Origin: Artocarpus heterophyllus
Taxonomy: Eukaryota; Streptophyta; Magnoliopsida; Rosales; Moraceae
DNA: 64,000 bases
Assembly (NCBI GenBank): GCA_025403435.1
Contig: JAJQZP010000440.1
Span: 310,001-374,000 of the forward strand
Reading direction: 5' to 3'
In this document: one piece after another, positions 1 to 11,431 of the stretch
How positions within the stretch are numbered: position 1 is the first letter of the stretch
How the letters are laid out: the number at the start of each line of letters is the position of its first letter
Translations under genes and position numbers: made by a program
Notes under the pieces: model-generated
What the model was told of the DNA's origin: nothing
Databases searched by the model: none
The model's input: the letters and a program-made list of their open reading frames with translations, nothing else

Positions 1-946
1 TATTTGAACTTTCGATATGAAGGAAACTCGGTGTTCTATGTTTGCATATGCGATGCTTCTGGTTCTGAGATTGACTACCCATGTGATGGTCCAAGTAGAG
101 ATCTAGAGCCAGAGTACTTTGGCAAGCATAACGAGGAGTATATGAGAAATGATGAGAATGTTGAAATTTTGGATGTCAAGCCTTCCATTTGTCGTGGTTC
201 CTCTCAAAGGAAACCCTTTAGCACAGATGTAGAGCAACAGTCTTCTAGGGAAAGACACAATTTTCTCCGTCAACAGACAATAAGCAGGCGTACTAAGCGT
301 TGCAGAAATGCTGCTTCCGTGGATTCTCCGCTATATGAAGAAAATATGATGCCGCCTCACCCGCCAACTTTGCCACTTAAACATGAAGGAGATGCTGAAA
401 TGCATGTTCCCAAGAGTTTATTTTATGCTAGATCGAGACTAGTTATATCCGAGGAAACTGAGAAGGCGGTTCATGTTGCCAGTATGTGCAAGCTTGAAAA
501 TCCTTCTTTTATGGTTATCTTAAGACCACATAACTTCAGTGAAAAGCATGTGGTGAGGTTACATGCATAATTTTTGCTTTCAAATTTCTTCGTTTTTACT
601 TATTAATATGTGGTGCAGTAATTAGTTTCAATTCTTTTTGCTTTACTTTGATTAGGATGTGCCTACTGAATTCGTAAAGAGGCATTTGAGCTGGTGTTCT
701 GAAGACATTCAACTTCAGGTTCATAATGGGGAACGCAGGTGGTCGGTTCGGTGCTTTTATACTGGCAGCAGAGCAAAAGATGGTTCAAGGAGAATGAAGA
801 AAATAGGCAAAGGGTGGCGTCTATTTTCATCAAACAACAATTTACAGGTAGGAGACGTTTGTGTTTTTGAGCTGGTGACGAAAGGGAACGATGTTGTGCT
901 GAGAGTGTGGATATATCGTGCAGCTGATTATGCAACCCCAGTCTAA
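1..946 (+). CDS. B3 domain transcription factor (REM/VRN1-like), 5'-truncated by window edge
   Basis: This is the 3' part of a DNA-binding nuclear protein of the plant B3 superfamily. The reading frame is open from base 1. Exon A (1-552) encodes the C-terminal half of a first B3 domain (pattern F-x-Y-x-G-x-S-x-F, then SEIDYP) and a long polar, basic linker. It then begins a second B3 domain (ETEKAVHVASMCKLENPSF). The donor is gtgagg at 553 and the acceptor is ttag ending at 655. Exon B (656-946) completes the second domain: PTEFVKRHL, HNGERRW, WRLFSSNNNLQVGDVCVFEL, VLRVWIYR, then stop. The phase-0 intron splits the second domain at the same place as in the neighbouring B3 gene at 3212-11431, so the two are tandem duplicates. 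No frame damage is visible. DNA target and regulation cannot be read from the sequence. The first exon(s) and promoter lie outside the window. Confidence 0.85.
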
Positions 947-2978
947 AAACATATTAAAGCAGTGTAACTTGTCCCAAGAGTTGAAGTTGATGACAGAGTG
1001 GTGCGTAAATGAGCAGCAACATACCTTTCTTTTCTTTTTTGTTTGTTTGCTTACTGGGATGGGTAACTCGAATAGGTCTCGGATAGTACTAACTTGTGTA
1101 GTGGATTTTGTTGCAGTAGAACTCCAAACTGCAATTGCCTTTTTTCTTTAGTCTCCTAGTAATAGTATGGAGTTCAAAATGTATGAAACTGCAACTTCTC
1201 TGTGTATAGCTATTTTGTTGTGGAAAATATGCAGCTTTTTGTGTTTTCCTTGTATATTGTTGTTGATGTTGTTGTTCGTATTACTAATAATCATACTTTC
1301 CTGCTCCTGCTACAGCCGCTGCCGCTACTGCAGGTGCTACCAATCCTCCTACTGCTGCTCCTAATTCGCGTGATTGGGTATATAAGATATAATATATAGG
1401 TCAATAGATGAGTGGTCTACATCCTGCACTATGCACGGTCTAGATCCTGCACTTGCAAGTGCATTTAGCATTCTTAAAGTAACTAATCCCTATGTTCAAA
1501 ATTCCTTATAATTAGGAAGTATTAGCTCTACGTAGACTACAACTGTTCTCTCGAGGATACATTATTGCATCTCATTTTCTATGAAGAAGAAATACAGGGC
1601 TACAAAAAGGACACATGATTTATGAGATAAATACAGGTAGATATGAAGGTTCAATAAATAAAAATACTGGGCCACGTTTCCATGTATTTTCTAATCTCTT
1701 GAAATGCCTACCACACGTTGAGTAGATGTACTCTTTGGGAAGTAAACAAAAAAAGGCTCCCATAATTGTTTAGTCATGAGGGGAGCCAATTAATATTTCA
1801 ACATGTTCGGTACCAAAATAAATGAGTAAATAAATAATATTTCAATGTAGAAAACGAGAAGGCAATGTGGTTTGCTCTCCCAGTAAATCCTCTAGATATG
1901 TAATTAATTGACTGAAAACAGGAACATCGGGATGGTAAATACCATTTTTTGTAAAGTACATGAATATGTAAAAATATAGGTCCATACGTTAATTTGCTTT
2001 TCATAGATATAAACATGAAAACAAAATGGTTTAAAGTTCAGCAGGGGTGCATATGAAAAAAAAACGATACTTTCAGGGCAAAATGAAAAATCACAAATTT
2101 TCGAAAGCTATTTTTGCTCTTTGGCCAATAGTTCCCTTGCTTGTTTACTATATAATATGGTCCCTTATATTATTTAAGGAAAAAAAAAAAAAAGAACCCA
2201 AATACAGCTAAATGGTATGTGACTAAAATGTGAGCGGAAAAGAGTTTTGAATCCCAGTCTTGCACGCAGGCCATTATTCCTTTTCCCTGCGTATGATATG
2301 ATAGTTCAATCAGACCAGTCCATAAGAAAAAATCATTTCTTGCTCTCTCTCTCTCTCTCTTTTTTTGTTCAAGTGATCGATGAGCATCAGAAGTGGAGTG
2401 GCCGTTCTGTGCTTTCTTCTTTTTTTTTTTTTTTTTTTTTAACTTTAGCACTCTCTCAGTCTCAGCTCTTTAATTTGCTGATCTGTTGTTGATCAAAATG
2501 GCGCGCATGCCAAGCAATATTCAGCGCCGGAAGTCAGCTTCTACGGCCACACCACCGCTGCGTTTTGCCCTTGTCAGGCAAAAAAACGACTGTGGGAGTA
2601 AATTGGAATTTTCATGCTTTTATAAGCCGAAGTGGACCGAAATGGCGTCCTCTGGTTTCCTTTTTGACTTGATCTTTTTTCATTATTAACATGGTGAAGT
2701 ATCATCCATGTCCCTATGATTTTGAATTTTTAATTATTTGAAACTTTTGTGCAGAATAGTCGTTTTGCCATTTTTTTCTTCAATCATCTTGATCTCAGTT
2801 TTAACACAAAATCTAGTTCAGTTGTTAAAGTTCAAGTGCCAGTCATAATTTTAATACCTTAATGGCTAAAACAGTGGTTTGATGAAATAAAATACTGTTA
2901 TAAAAGTGCCGCATGATGTATTATGTAGTAGTAGTAATATTTAAGCTGTTAGTTTTCATTAAATTTAAGAACACGAAC
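947..2978. other. Intergenic spacer with simple repeats
   Basis: This holds the presumed 3' UTR of the upstream B3 gene and then AT-rich sequence with no gene I can support. Simple sequence includes a TGT/GCC-rich stretch near 1258-1345, a 13-base A run near 2180, a CT microsatellite at about 2343-2361 and a T run at about 2420-2440. A short open frame at 2486-2689 was checked as a possible first exon of the next B3 gene. It lacks the expected HFFKII-type B3 start. Confidence 0.6.
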
Positions 2979-3133
2979 CTTGTTTGGTTATGTTTTCAAA
3001 ATTTTTGAAAATGTTTTTACACGTTTTTCAAAATAAAAATTTTAAAAATACTCTTTGCACAATTTTTAAAAAATTTACATTTTTCAAAACAAAAATATTT
3101 TCACATAATTCAAAAATAATACCAAACAGCTCA
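2979..3133. mobile_element. Short AT-rich MITE-like element
   Basis: The segment is bounded by near-inverted ends (TTGTTTGGTTAT on the left, ATACCAAACAGC on the right). It is filled with A/T-rich, partly self-complementary sequence (TTTTCAAAA and TTTTTGAAAA blocks). This is the shape of small non-autonomous DNA transposons with GTTTGGT ends. It lies just upstream of the second B3 gene. No clear target-site duplication was found, so the exact ends are uncertain. Confidence 0.35.
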
Positions 3134-4081
3134 ATATGTTTAGTATATTTATCATGTCTAACCGTTCAAAAATAAAAATAAGAGTAATTATGTTGTTTGA
3201 CTTTGACATGGTTCCTTCACATGATCCCATTAAAGTCTACCATGATGTTTGGTAAGGAACTGTCTGAGGTTGCTACTCTCACTGCTCTGGGTGGTAAATC
3301 TTGGCGAGTTAGGTTGAAAAAGTGTAGGGAGAACATTTGGCTTTGTGTTGGTTTGAAGGAATTTATTGAATATTACAAGATCCACTATGCTTCTACTGTC
3401 CAATTCACGTATCAAGGGAGTTCATCATTCTGTTTTTGTATGTTTGATGCAATGGGTTCTGAAATCGACTCCTCCCCATATGACGATTCAAGAGAGATAA
3501 TGATACAAGTGATGATGAAAGTGTTCAAATTTTGGACGCCAAATCTCCCATTGTTCTTGGCTCCTTAGGTAAGCATGGAGAGGATACATGTGACAATGAA
3601 GGCTTTGAAATTTTGGATACCACACGTCCTATTTGTCGTGGTTCCTTTAAAAACAAAGCCTCTAATATTGGGAGTGTAAGGCGACGACAGTCTCTTAGGA
3701 AACGGCAAAATTTTTTCCCTCCGCGGAAAAGAGGCAGGCCTCCTAAGCATTCTAGAAGTGGTGCCTCCATGGCCCGCCAAACTAGATGTACGAAGGACGA
3801 GAAAGCATATCAACTAAAACAAAGTAGCAAGTCTCACTTGTGTGTAAGACGTGAAGAAGACACTGAAATGGTTGTTCTTAGGTGACCCGAATTCAGATAG
3901 ACTCGACCAAAAAAACTCACGGTACAACAATTATGGTGAGATAATAAACGTGAAAATTTTTATGAAATCTGTGGTGCTACCTACGTGGTATGAACCTTTG
4001 CATTTTGGACTGTTTAGTTTACGTTTTGGGCTCATAGGGTTTTGTTTATACATATATATGATTTATTGCGTTAGAGTTTGG

Positions 4082-4523
4082 TGTAACCGTTTCATTCCAA
4101 CGGTTTCAAGAATTGAAACCAATCAATTTCTTTAACGGTTTAGAATTGTAATGGTCTCATATTTTTATGTTTTCATTAAAACCATAATTAAAAAATTTGG
4201 CAACTGTTATCCATTTTTGCTATATATTTTCTTGATGGGAGGAAATCAAAGCAGAGAACAAAAACAAAATTTTCACGTTCATCTTGTTGAACAAATTTCT
4301 AGTTTGGTCCCTATCACCTCTCTCTCACATCCGGATTATGCACCATCGCATTTGAGTGTTTGAGTGATAGAAGTGCCAAATTTGTCATGCAACGTTCTAC
4401 AACATCAACTCAATTACATTGTGGATTGCAATGGCCGAAAGTACAAAATCTTTTACGCTTCCGTTTTAATTCGATTTTATTATGCATATAGTATTTGGCA
4501 TGGTTGAATCGTTTAAGATTTCA
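4082..4523 (+). repeat. 5' LTR of Copia element
   Basis: 442 bp, beginning TGTAACCG and ending GATTTCA, so the canonical TG...CA ends are intact. It is preceded by target-site copy TTTGG. Compared by eye with the 3' copy it shows about 15 substitutions, almost all transitions, so the insertion is not recent. Confidence 0.92.
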
Positions 4524-4525
4524 TT

Positions 4526-4537
4526 TGGCATCATAGC
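4526..4537 (+). promoter_or_regulatory. Primer-binding site (initiator Met tRNA), degenerate
   Basis: TGGCATCATAGC starts two bases after the 5' LTR. The common plant initiator-Met PBS is TGGTATCAGAGC, and this site differs at two positions. It fixes the LTR end at 4523. Confidence 0.8.
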
Positions 4538-5878
4538 AAATTTGACCTCTGCCTTGCATGAGAAATATGGAAAATATACACTGTAGAAATGTTTCGGTTG
4601 AAATTTTTTTTTTGATTTCTGGGTTTTTAATTTTAACGTTTCTAAATTGAAAATGAGATTAGAAATCATTTAGACATTAGATTTCTATGATTTCTACAAT
4701 TTGAAACGACAAAATTGGTTTCGGATGGGAGAATTATAGGCGAGTCTCCAACCGGGTTGAAACCGGGTCGTTCGGGTGAAGAAGACCGGATTAAAAGGTT
4801 GAAGACGAGAAAAAATGACATGTCATTTGGCTTGGGTCAGCCAAAAATGACATGTAGTTTCAGGCAATGAAGGACGTTTCTTTCCAGCAAGAAACGACAT
4901 GTCGTTTACGGCTTGGGGGGGAGGGGGGCATTTAGCCTCCATGAAACGACGCCATTTAAAAAAAAAAAACAAAAATTAAAAAAAAATTTGATTTTTTCAA
5001 AATTTCATAAAATGATATTTTTAAGGAAAATTTCATAAAATTTTCATATTTTATATTTTTATGAGATTTTCATAATATCCACAATTTTGGTTTTTTTTAA
5101 TGAAATTTTTCATATTATGGAATAAATTATGAAAAATTCATAATTTTGAATATTCATAATTTTTGGTATTTGTTATGAATATTATACAGTATTTGTGTGT
5201 ATATAATTTTATAAATTTATGTGCATATAGTGTTCATTATGTATAATTTGTGATTTAAAATTATGCATGCAATATTAAGTTAAATAATTTAGTACATTTA
5301 ATTTTGTGCAATAATGTGCTAAATTATATTTTTGAATGTATAATTTTAATCTATACACAATGAAAATTAGTGCATAAATTATGGTTCTTTGTTCATATTT
5401 ATTTGTTGCTTAAGGTAAATGCAATTTATTTTATGAGCAAAAATTTAAGAATAAATGTCTTGTGATATATGTATTTAATTTTTGAATAATTAAATAGTAG
5501 CCACAGAATCTTTGATTATGCAAAAAATTATATTAGATGTTTAAATCACATATGGTAAAAAGACATTAAATTGTGATTAATCATATGTAATATGATAAAT
5601 TTTATCGTACAAGAATTTTTATTATTTTTAATATGATTAGTTAGGATGATGTATCAAACTATCTTTCTTAATTTACTCACAGGAATTAAGAAAATGGCAT
5701 ATAATTTGATAGTGTCATTATAAGGATATATGAATCTATTTGAGTTAAAAATTTAGCCCACAGGCAATTTTTATGTCATTTGATTCATATATTAATGCAT
5801 GATTTACATTGGTAAACATGTCATAAAGTATTGTAGCCTCAATTTATTAACTAAGCATGTATGTTTTATTATACAGCT
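4538..5878 (+). other. Copia untranslated leader with CGACATGTCG palindromes
   Basis: About 1.3 kb between PBS and gag. The first part (4720-4960) is GC-richer and carries several copies of ACATGTCRTTT, including a perfect 16-bp palindrome AAACGACATGTCGTTT at 4892-4907 and TGACATGTCA at about 4816. The rest is very AT-rich with no coding potential. The leader of the related element near 61700-61875 and at 63901-64000 has the same palindromes and the same CCGG/GGTTGAAGA-type flanking sequence. Confidence 0.75.
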
Positions 5879-8800
5879 ATGCAAACTGTGAGCTATTCTG
5901 ATTTCCAATGTGACATTCCTGAACTTAAAGGAGATAACTATAAGGTGTGAAAGGAGAGAATTCTTCTTCATTTAGGTGTCATGGACATTGGCTTTACTAT
6001 CTGTAAGGATGAACCACCTACCATTATGGAGACCAGCCAGCCAGATGACGTTGATCGTTATGAAAAGTGGGAGCGATCTAATCGGCTCTGCGTAATGTTC
6101 ATAAAGACCAAGATCTCGACTGGCATACGTGGTTCATTGGAGCAATATGACAATGTGCTAGCTTTGATGAAGGCAATTGATGAGTAGTTTGCTACATCAG
6201 ACAAAGCTTTGGCTAGTACCTTGATAATGAAATTTTCATCCATGAAGCTTACTATAATTCATGGTATGCGTGAGCACATCATGCAAATGAGGGATATAGC
6301 GGCTCAGCTGAAGACACTTGAGGTTGAGATGTCTGAAACCTTTCTTGTGCACTACATCCTCAACACTCTTCCACATCAATATGGACCTTTCAAGATATCC
6401 TACAATACACATAAGGATAAGTGGTCCATCAATGAATTGATGACCATGTGTGTTTAGGAAGAAGGAAGGCTTGTTATGGACGTGGGAGAGAGTGTGTATT
6501 TGGCAACTCAAAGGAAGAATAAGGGCCAAGCCAAGAATAAGGGAAAAGGCAAACTGCCTGCTCAAGCTGATATTAAGAAGGAATCCAGGTGTTTTTTTTT
6601 GCAAAAAGAAGGGGCACATAAAGAAGGATTGTCCTAAATATCAGAGATGGCTTGACAAAAAAAGGTACTCAATTCTCACTTGTTTATTATAAATCTAACA
6701 TGGTTGATGTTGAGCATAACACATGGTGGATTGATTCTGGTTCTTCAATCCATGTCACTAATTCATTGTAGGGATTGCAAGGCCTAAGGAAGTTAGTGGG
6801 AAGTGAGCAGTGCATCTATTCAAGCAACAAGATGCTCTCATATGTTGAGGCTGTCGGAACATGCAATTTAGTTTTATCTAGTGGTTATGTTTTAAAGCTG
6901 GAAAAGACATTTTATATTCCTAGTTTTTCTAGGAATTTAATTTCAGTTTCAAGGCTTGTACCGTTGGTTTTTCCTTTAATTTTTTAGACACTATATTTAG
7001 TTTATTTTATAGATCTGAACTTATAGGAAATGGTACGTTGTCGAATGGTCTTTTCAAAATAAATTTACAAGATAAAGCTTCTTATACTTCTATGCATATT
7101 CATGATAATGCTGACATTAAGAGATGTGTTATGAATGAAGATTCTTCTATGTTGTGGCACTGTAGGTTGGGTCATAGCTATATTAAGAGAATAAAGAGAC
7201 TAGTGAATGATGAGGTACTTAGTACTCTAGATTTTACTGATTTTGACACTTGTGTGGACTGTATAAAGGAAAAGCATACCAATATGTCAAAGAAAGGTGC
7301 CAAGAGGAGTTCAGACATATTAAAGATCATACATACAGATATTTGTAGTCCAAACATAGATGCGTATGGTCAAAAGTATTTCATTACTTTTATTGATGAT
7401 TACTCGCGATATATGTATCTCATACATACAGATATTTGTAGTCCAAACATAGATGCGTATGGTCAAAAGTATTTCATTACTTTTATTGATGATTACTCGC
7501 GATATATGCATCTCTACTTGCTTCATAACAAAAATGAAGTTATAGATGCCTTTAAGGTGTTTAAGGCAGAAGTAAAGAAACAATGTGGTAAGCAAATAAA
7601 GATAGTGAGATCTGATAGAGGTAGTCAATACTATGGTAGGTACACCGAAGATGGACAAGCACCTGGTCCATTTGCAAAGTTTCTTCAAGAACATGAGATA
7701 GTTGCCCAATATACTATGCCCGGTTCTCCAGATCAAAATGGTGTGGCAGAAAGAAGAAACCGAACATTGTTAGATATGGTGCGGAGCATGCTTAGCAGCT
7801 CCAAGCTTTCTAGGTCTTTGTGGACTGAAGCTCTCAAAATGGCTGTGTATATATTAAACTGAGTTCCAACTAAGGTTGTCTCAAAGACATCGTTCGAGTT
7901 ATGGAAAGGTTAGAAACCAAATTTGCGACATATACGCGTTTGGGGATGTCCGTCTAAAGTGAGAGTCTATAATCCACAAGAAAAGAAACTAGACCCAAGG
8001 ACCATAAGTGGGTATTTCGTTAGATATGCTGAACGGTCTAAGGGATACAGATTTTATTGTCCATCACATACCACTAGGTTTGTGGAATCAAGGAATACGG
8101 AATTTCTTGATAATGACTTGATCAGTGGGAGCGATCGATCCTGAAACACCATTCCAAAGAAAGATCATACAGATGCTCAAGCTTCCACTTCATATGATAG
8201 AGTGATTGTTATACGCGACACACCTACAGTTCAAACGCGTGTTGAACAACAACCAGTTATTCAAGTTCCACAAATTGTTGATCAAGAAGCAGTAGATCCC
8301 GCTAAACAACAAATACAAGAATCTGTTGAACAGCCAGTTGATCAACATGCTCCTCAAGAGAATGTTGAACCAGCATTAAGGAGATCTACTAGAGTAAGGC
8401 GATCAGCCATTCCTAGTGACTATATTATGTATCTACAGGAGTCTAACTACAACATAGGAGCCGAAAATGATCCAGAAACGTTTTCACAAGCCATGATTTG
8501 TAAAGAATTTAACTTGTGGTATGATGCAATGAAAGAAGAGATGAACTCTATGTCATCTAATGGAGTCTGGGATCTTGTCAAGTTGCCTGATGGTGTAAAA
8601 GCCATTGGATGCAAATGGGTCTTCAAGACAAAGAAACACTCATTAGGCACCATTGAGAGACATAAGGCAAGACTCGTTGCTAAAGGATTCACTCAAATGG
8701 AGGGTATAGATTACACTGAGACTTTTTCTCTTCTATCTAAAAAGGACTCCCTTCGTGTGATCATGACGTTAGTGGCTCATTTTGATTTTGAGTTACATCA

Positions 8801-10040
8801 GATGGATGTGAAAACGACATTCCTTAATGGTGATCTAGAGGAAGAGGTTTACATGAAACAACCTGAAGGATTATCCTCTAGTGATGGTGAGCAATTGGTG
8901 TGCAAACTCAAGAAATCTATATATGGTTTGAAACAGGCTTTCCGTCAATGGTATTTGAAATTCCACGATGTCATCATTTCATTTGGTTTTGAAGAGAACA
9001 TCATGGATCAGTGTATATACCAGAAGCTCAGTGGGAGCAAGATTTGTTTCCTTGTTTTGTATGTGGATGATATCCTTCTTGCAACCAATGACAAGGGATT
9101 TCTATATGAGGTGAAACAATTCCTTTCTAAGAACTTCGATATGAAGGATATGGGTGAGGCATCTTATGTCATTGGCATAAAGATCCATAGGGATAGATCT
9201 CGATACATTTTGGGACTATCACAGGAAACCTATATCAATAAAGTCTTAGACAGATTTCAGATAAAAGATTGTTCACCAAGTGTAGCACTCATTGTGAAGG
9301 GTGATAAGTTCAATCTGAACCAATGCCCAAGGAATGATTTCGAGAAAATTCAAATGAGCAACATTCCTTATGCTTCAGCTGTCAGAAGCCTTATGTATGC
9401 TCAGCTCTGCACAAGACCTGACATTGCATTTGCTGTGGGAATGTTGGGAAGATATCAGAGTAACCCAAGCATTGACCACTAGAGGGCTGCAAAGAAGGTG
9501 ATGAGGTACCTTCAAGGCACAAAGGATTACATGCTTATGTATAGGTGAACTGACATTCTAGAGGTGATTGGCTACTCCGATTCAGACTTTGCTGGCTGTG
9601 TTGATTCGAGAAAATCAACTTCAGGTTATATTTTCATGCTAGCCGGAGGAGCTGTATCTTGGAGGAGTGGAAAGCAAACGTTGGTTGCTACTTCCACAAT
9701 GGAGGCAGAGTTCATTTCTTGTTTTGAGGCTACTTCGCATGGTGTATGGTTGAAGAGTTTCATGTCAGGCCTTAGAATTGTAGATTTTGTGTCTAGGCCA
9801 TTAAGGATATATTGTACCAATTCAGCTGCTGTCTTTATAGCTAAGAATAATAAGAGTGGCAGTCGAAGTAAACATATCGACATTAAGTACTTAGCCATAA
9901 GGGAACGGATTAAGGAAAATAAAGTGGTCATTGAGCATATAAGCACTGAATTGATGATCGCAGATCCTCTGACAAAAGGAATGCCACTGAAGTCATTTAA
10001 GGATCATGTAGTTCAGATAGGACTTGGTTCCATAATGTAA
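5879..10040 (+). pseudogene. Copia gag-pol polyprotein remnant
   Basis: The ATG at 5879 opens a gag-like frame (DIPELKGDNYK) with a stop where a Trp codon is expected (near 5948). More gag follows (ISYNTHKDKWSINEL), then a CCHC zinc knuckle near 6595-6640 and a protease-like segment near 6720 (WWIDSGSS). Integrase covers about 7130-7860 (HCRLGH zinc finger, ITFIDDYSRY, PGSPDQNGVAERRNRT). RT covers about 8450-9300 (WVFKTK, HQMDVKTTFLNG, LVLYVDDILLATN). RNase H covers about 9560-10040 (YSDSDFAGC, TMEAEF, DPLTKGMP). Stops near 6186, 6457, 7861, 8144 and 9481, plus frame changes, break it into pieces. Integrase also contains an in-frame 93-bp tandem duplication. This is a dead copy. Confidence 0.92.
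7327..7512 (+). repeat. 93-bp in-frame tandem duplication inside integrase
   Basis: Two adjacent near-identical 93-bp units (7327-7419 and 7420-7512) repeat 31 codons around the integrase core (HTDICSPNIDAYGQK ... YSRYM), including a catalytic-type Asp. The reading frame is kept. Only one base difference (gtat versus gcat near the end) was seen, so the duplication is much younger than the element's other damage, or gene conversion has acted. Confidence 0.9.
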
Positions 10041-10324
10041 TTTTGTTTGTACATACAATTTACAGTCTTAATGAAACTCTTATTCAGTTGTGATGTTTTC
10101 TCATATTTGTTTTACGCATAAAGTTATTAGAGAAAAATTCACATTTGGTAGGACCAAGAATAAACATTGGGTTTATTCATAAAGTTAAGTTACCATATAA
10201 AGAATAAAGTCTGAGAAATAATACATAGAAGATAATACTCACAATTTAGAGAAATTATCGCCGTAATTCATGTATTTGTTTCCTGAAAGCTTGGGTTTAA
10301 TGAATATAAGGATAAATATAGAGA

Positions 10325-10337
10325 CCAAGTGGGAGAA
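10325..10337 (+). promoter_or_regulatory. Polypurine tract of Copia element
   Basis: CCAAGTGGGAGAA lies immediately before the 3' LTR, the usual site for plus-strand priming. The minus-strand relative has the same AAGTGGGAGA at its 3' LTR border. Confidence 0.75.
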
Positions 10338-10779
10338 TATAACCGTTTCATTCCAACGGTTTCAAGAATTGAAACCAATCAATTTCTTTAACGGTTTAGA
10401 ATTGTAATGGTCTCATATTTTTATGTTTTCATTAAAACCATAATTAAAAAATTTGGTAACTGTTATCCACTCTTGCTATATATTTTCTTGATAGGAGGAA
10501 ATCGGAGCAGAGAACAAAAACAAAATTTTCACGTTCATCTTGTTGAACAAATTTCTAGTTTGGTCCCTATCACCTCTCTCTCACATCCGGATTATGCACC
10601 ATCACATTTGAGTGTTTGAGTGATAGAAGTGCCAAATTTGTCGTTCAACGTTCTACAACATCAACTCAGTTACACTGTGGATTGCAATGGCCGAAGGTAC
10701 AAAATCTTTCACGCTTCTGTTTTAATTCGATTTTATTATGCATATAGTATTTGGCATGGTTGAATCGTTTAAGATTTCA
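10338..10779 (+). repeat. 3' LTR of Copia element
   Basis: 442 bp, starting TATAACCG (one substitution from TG) and ending GATTTCA, followed by target-site copy TTTGG at 10780-10784. It matches the 5' LTR over its full length. Confidence 0.92.
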
Positions 10780-11431
10780 TTTGGTATTATCGAATTTAGC
10801 CTCCCTAATCGCCTCCATTTTATAATCTTTTACGAGTTTAGTGATTATTTCTTTTCTTTTGTTAGTGTTTTTTCTCCTCTTGGATTTCTACGTAAATCTG
10901 TGTGTGTTTCTTGTTTTTGTTTCTATAGTATTATTTTCGTAACATAAACCAAGGAAACAAAACATGTCAAAGGAAACTGAGAAGGCAATTTGTGCTGCCA
11001 AAATGCGCAAGCTTAAAAACCCTTCTTTTTTGGCCCTCCTAAGGCCAAATAATGTCGTACGAAATTTTGTGGTGAGCTAACATATACATCTACAAATTGT
11101 TTTTTAATTTGTCTTGGCTTAATTCACTACAATTTTTTTTTTTAATCTGTGCTTCACTTAGACCGTTGAAGAGTACATCAAACTTCAAGTTCACAATGGG
11201 ACGCATAAGTGGCCTGTTCTGTACGGCTCCAATGGTAGAGACATTTCAAGCTCGTTTAAGAGAATAGACATGGTTTGGGATCTATTTTCATCCGATAATA
11301 ATCTGGAAGAAGGAAACGTTTGTGTTTGTGAGTTGATCGCCAAGGAAGAAAACAATATTCTGATGAGGGTCTGGATATATCGCTGCGCTACAAAAACGTT
11401 TCAAATTAAAGTAACTTGGTCTAAGAGTTGA

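Larger units (their letters stand above)
4082..10779 (+). mobile_element. Complete but degenerate Copia LTR retrotransposon
   Basis: A 6698-bp element with two 442-bp LTRs. Both are flanked by the 5-bp duplication TTTGG (4077-4081 and 10780-10784). Internal order is initiator-Met-like primer-binding site, long AT-rich leader, gag, protease, integrase, reverse transcriptase, RNase H, then a purine-rich tract. Integrase preceding RT defines Ty1/Copia. Several in-frame stops and frame changes mean it cannot encode its own polyprotein. It lies in the presumed intron of the second B3 gene, in the same orientation. A related minus-strand copy starts at 56162. Confidence 0.93.
3212..11431 (+). pseudogene. 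Second B3 (REM-like) gene, frameshifted and split by a Copia retrotransposon
   Basis: This is a tandem paralogue of the B3 gene at 1-946. From about 3212 the translation gives an N-terminal B3 domain (IPLKSTMMFGKELSEVATL, KSWRVRLKKC, EYYKIHYAS, FTYQGSSSF). The frame then slips near 3490-3505 at a GAGAGA run. The following linker, which carries an AT-hook-like RKRGRPPK, continues in another frame to about 3885. A donor-like ag|gtgacc follows. A complete Copia element fills 4082-10779. Downstream, an exon at about 10954-11070 (SKETEKAICAAKMRKLKNPS, donor gtgagc) and another at 11162-11431 (KLQVHNGTHKW, WDLFSSDNNLEEGNVCVCEL, RVWIYR, stop) complete the second domain. That domain lacks the PTEFVKRHL strand. 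The 5' end of the gene is not recognisable. The frameshift and missing strand argue for a pseudogene. If the element is spliced out as intron, partial products remain possible. Confidence 0.75.

Noticed and set aside
2486..2689. Possible first exon of the second B3 gene (67 codons from an ATG)
   Set aside because: No B3 N-terminal motif (HFFK, LxIPxxF) is present, and no credible donor joins it in frame to 3212.
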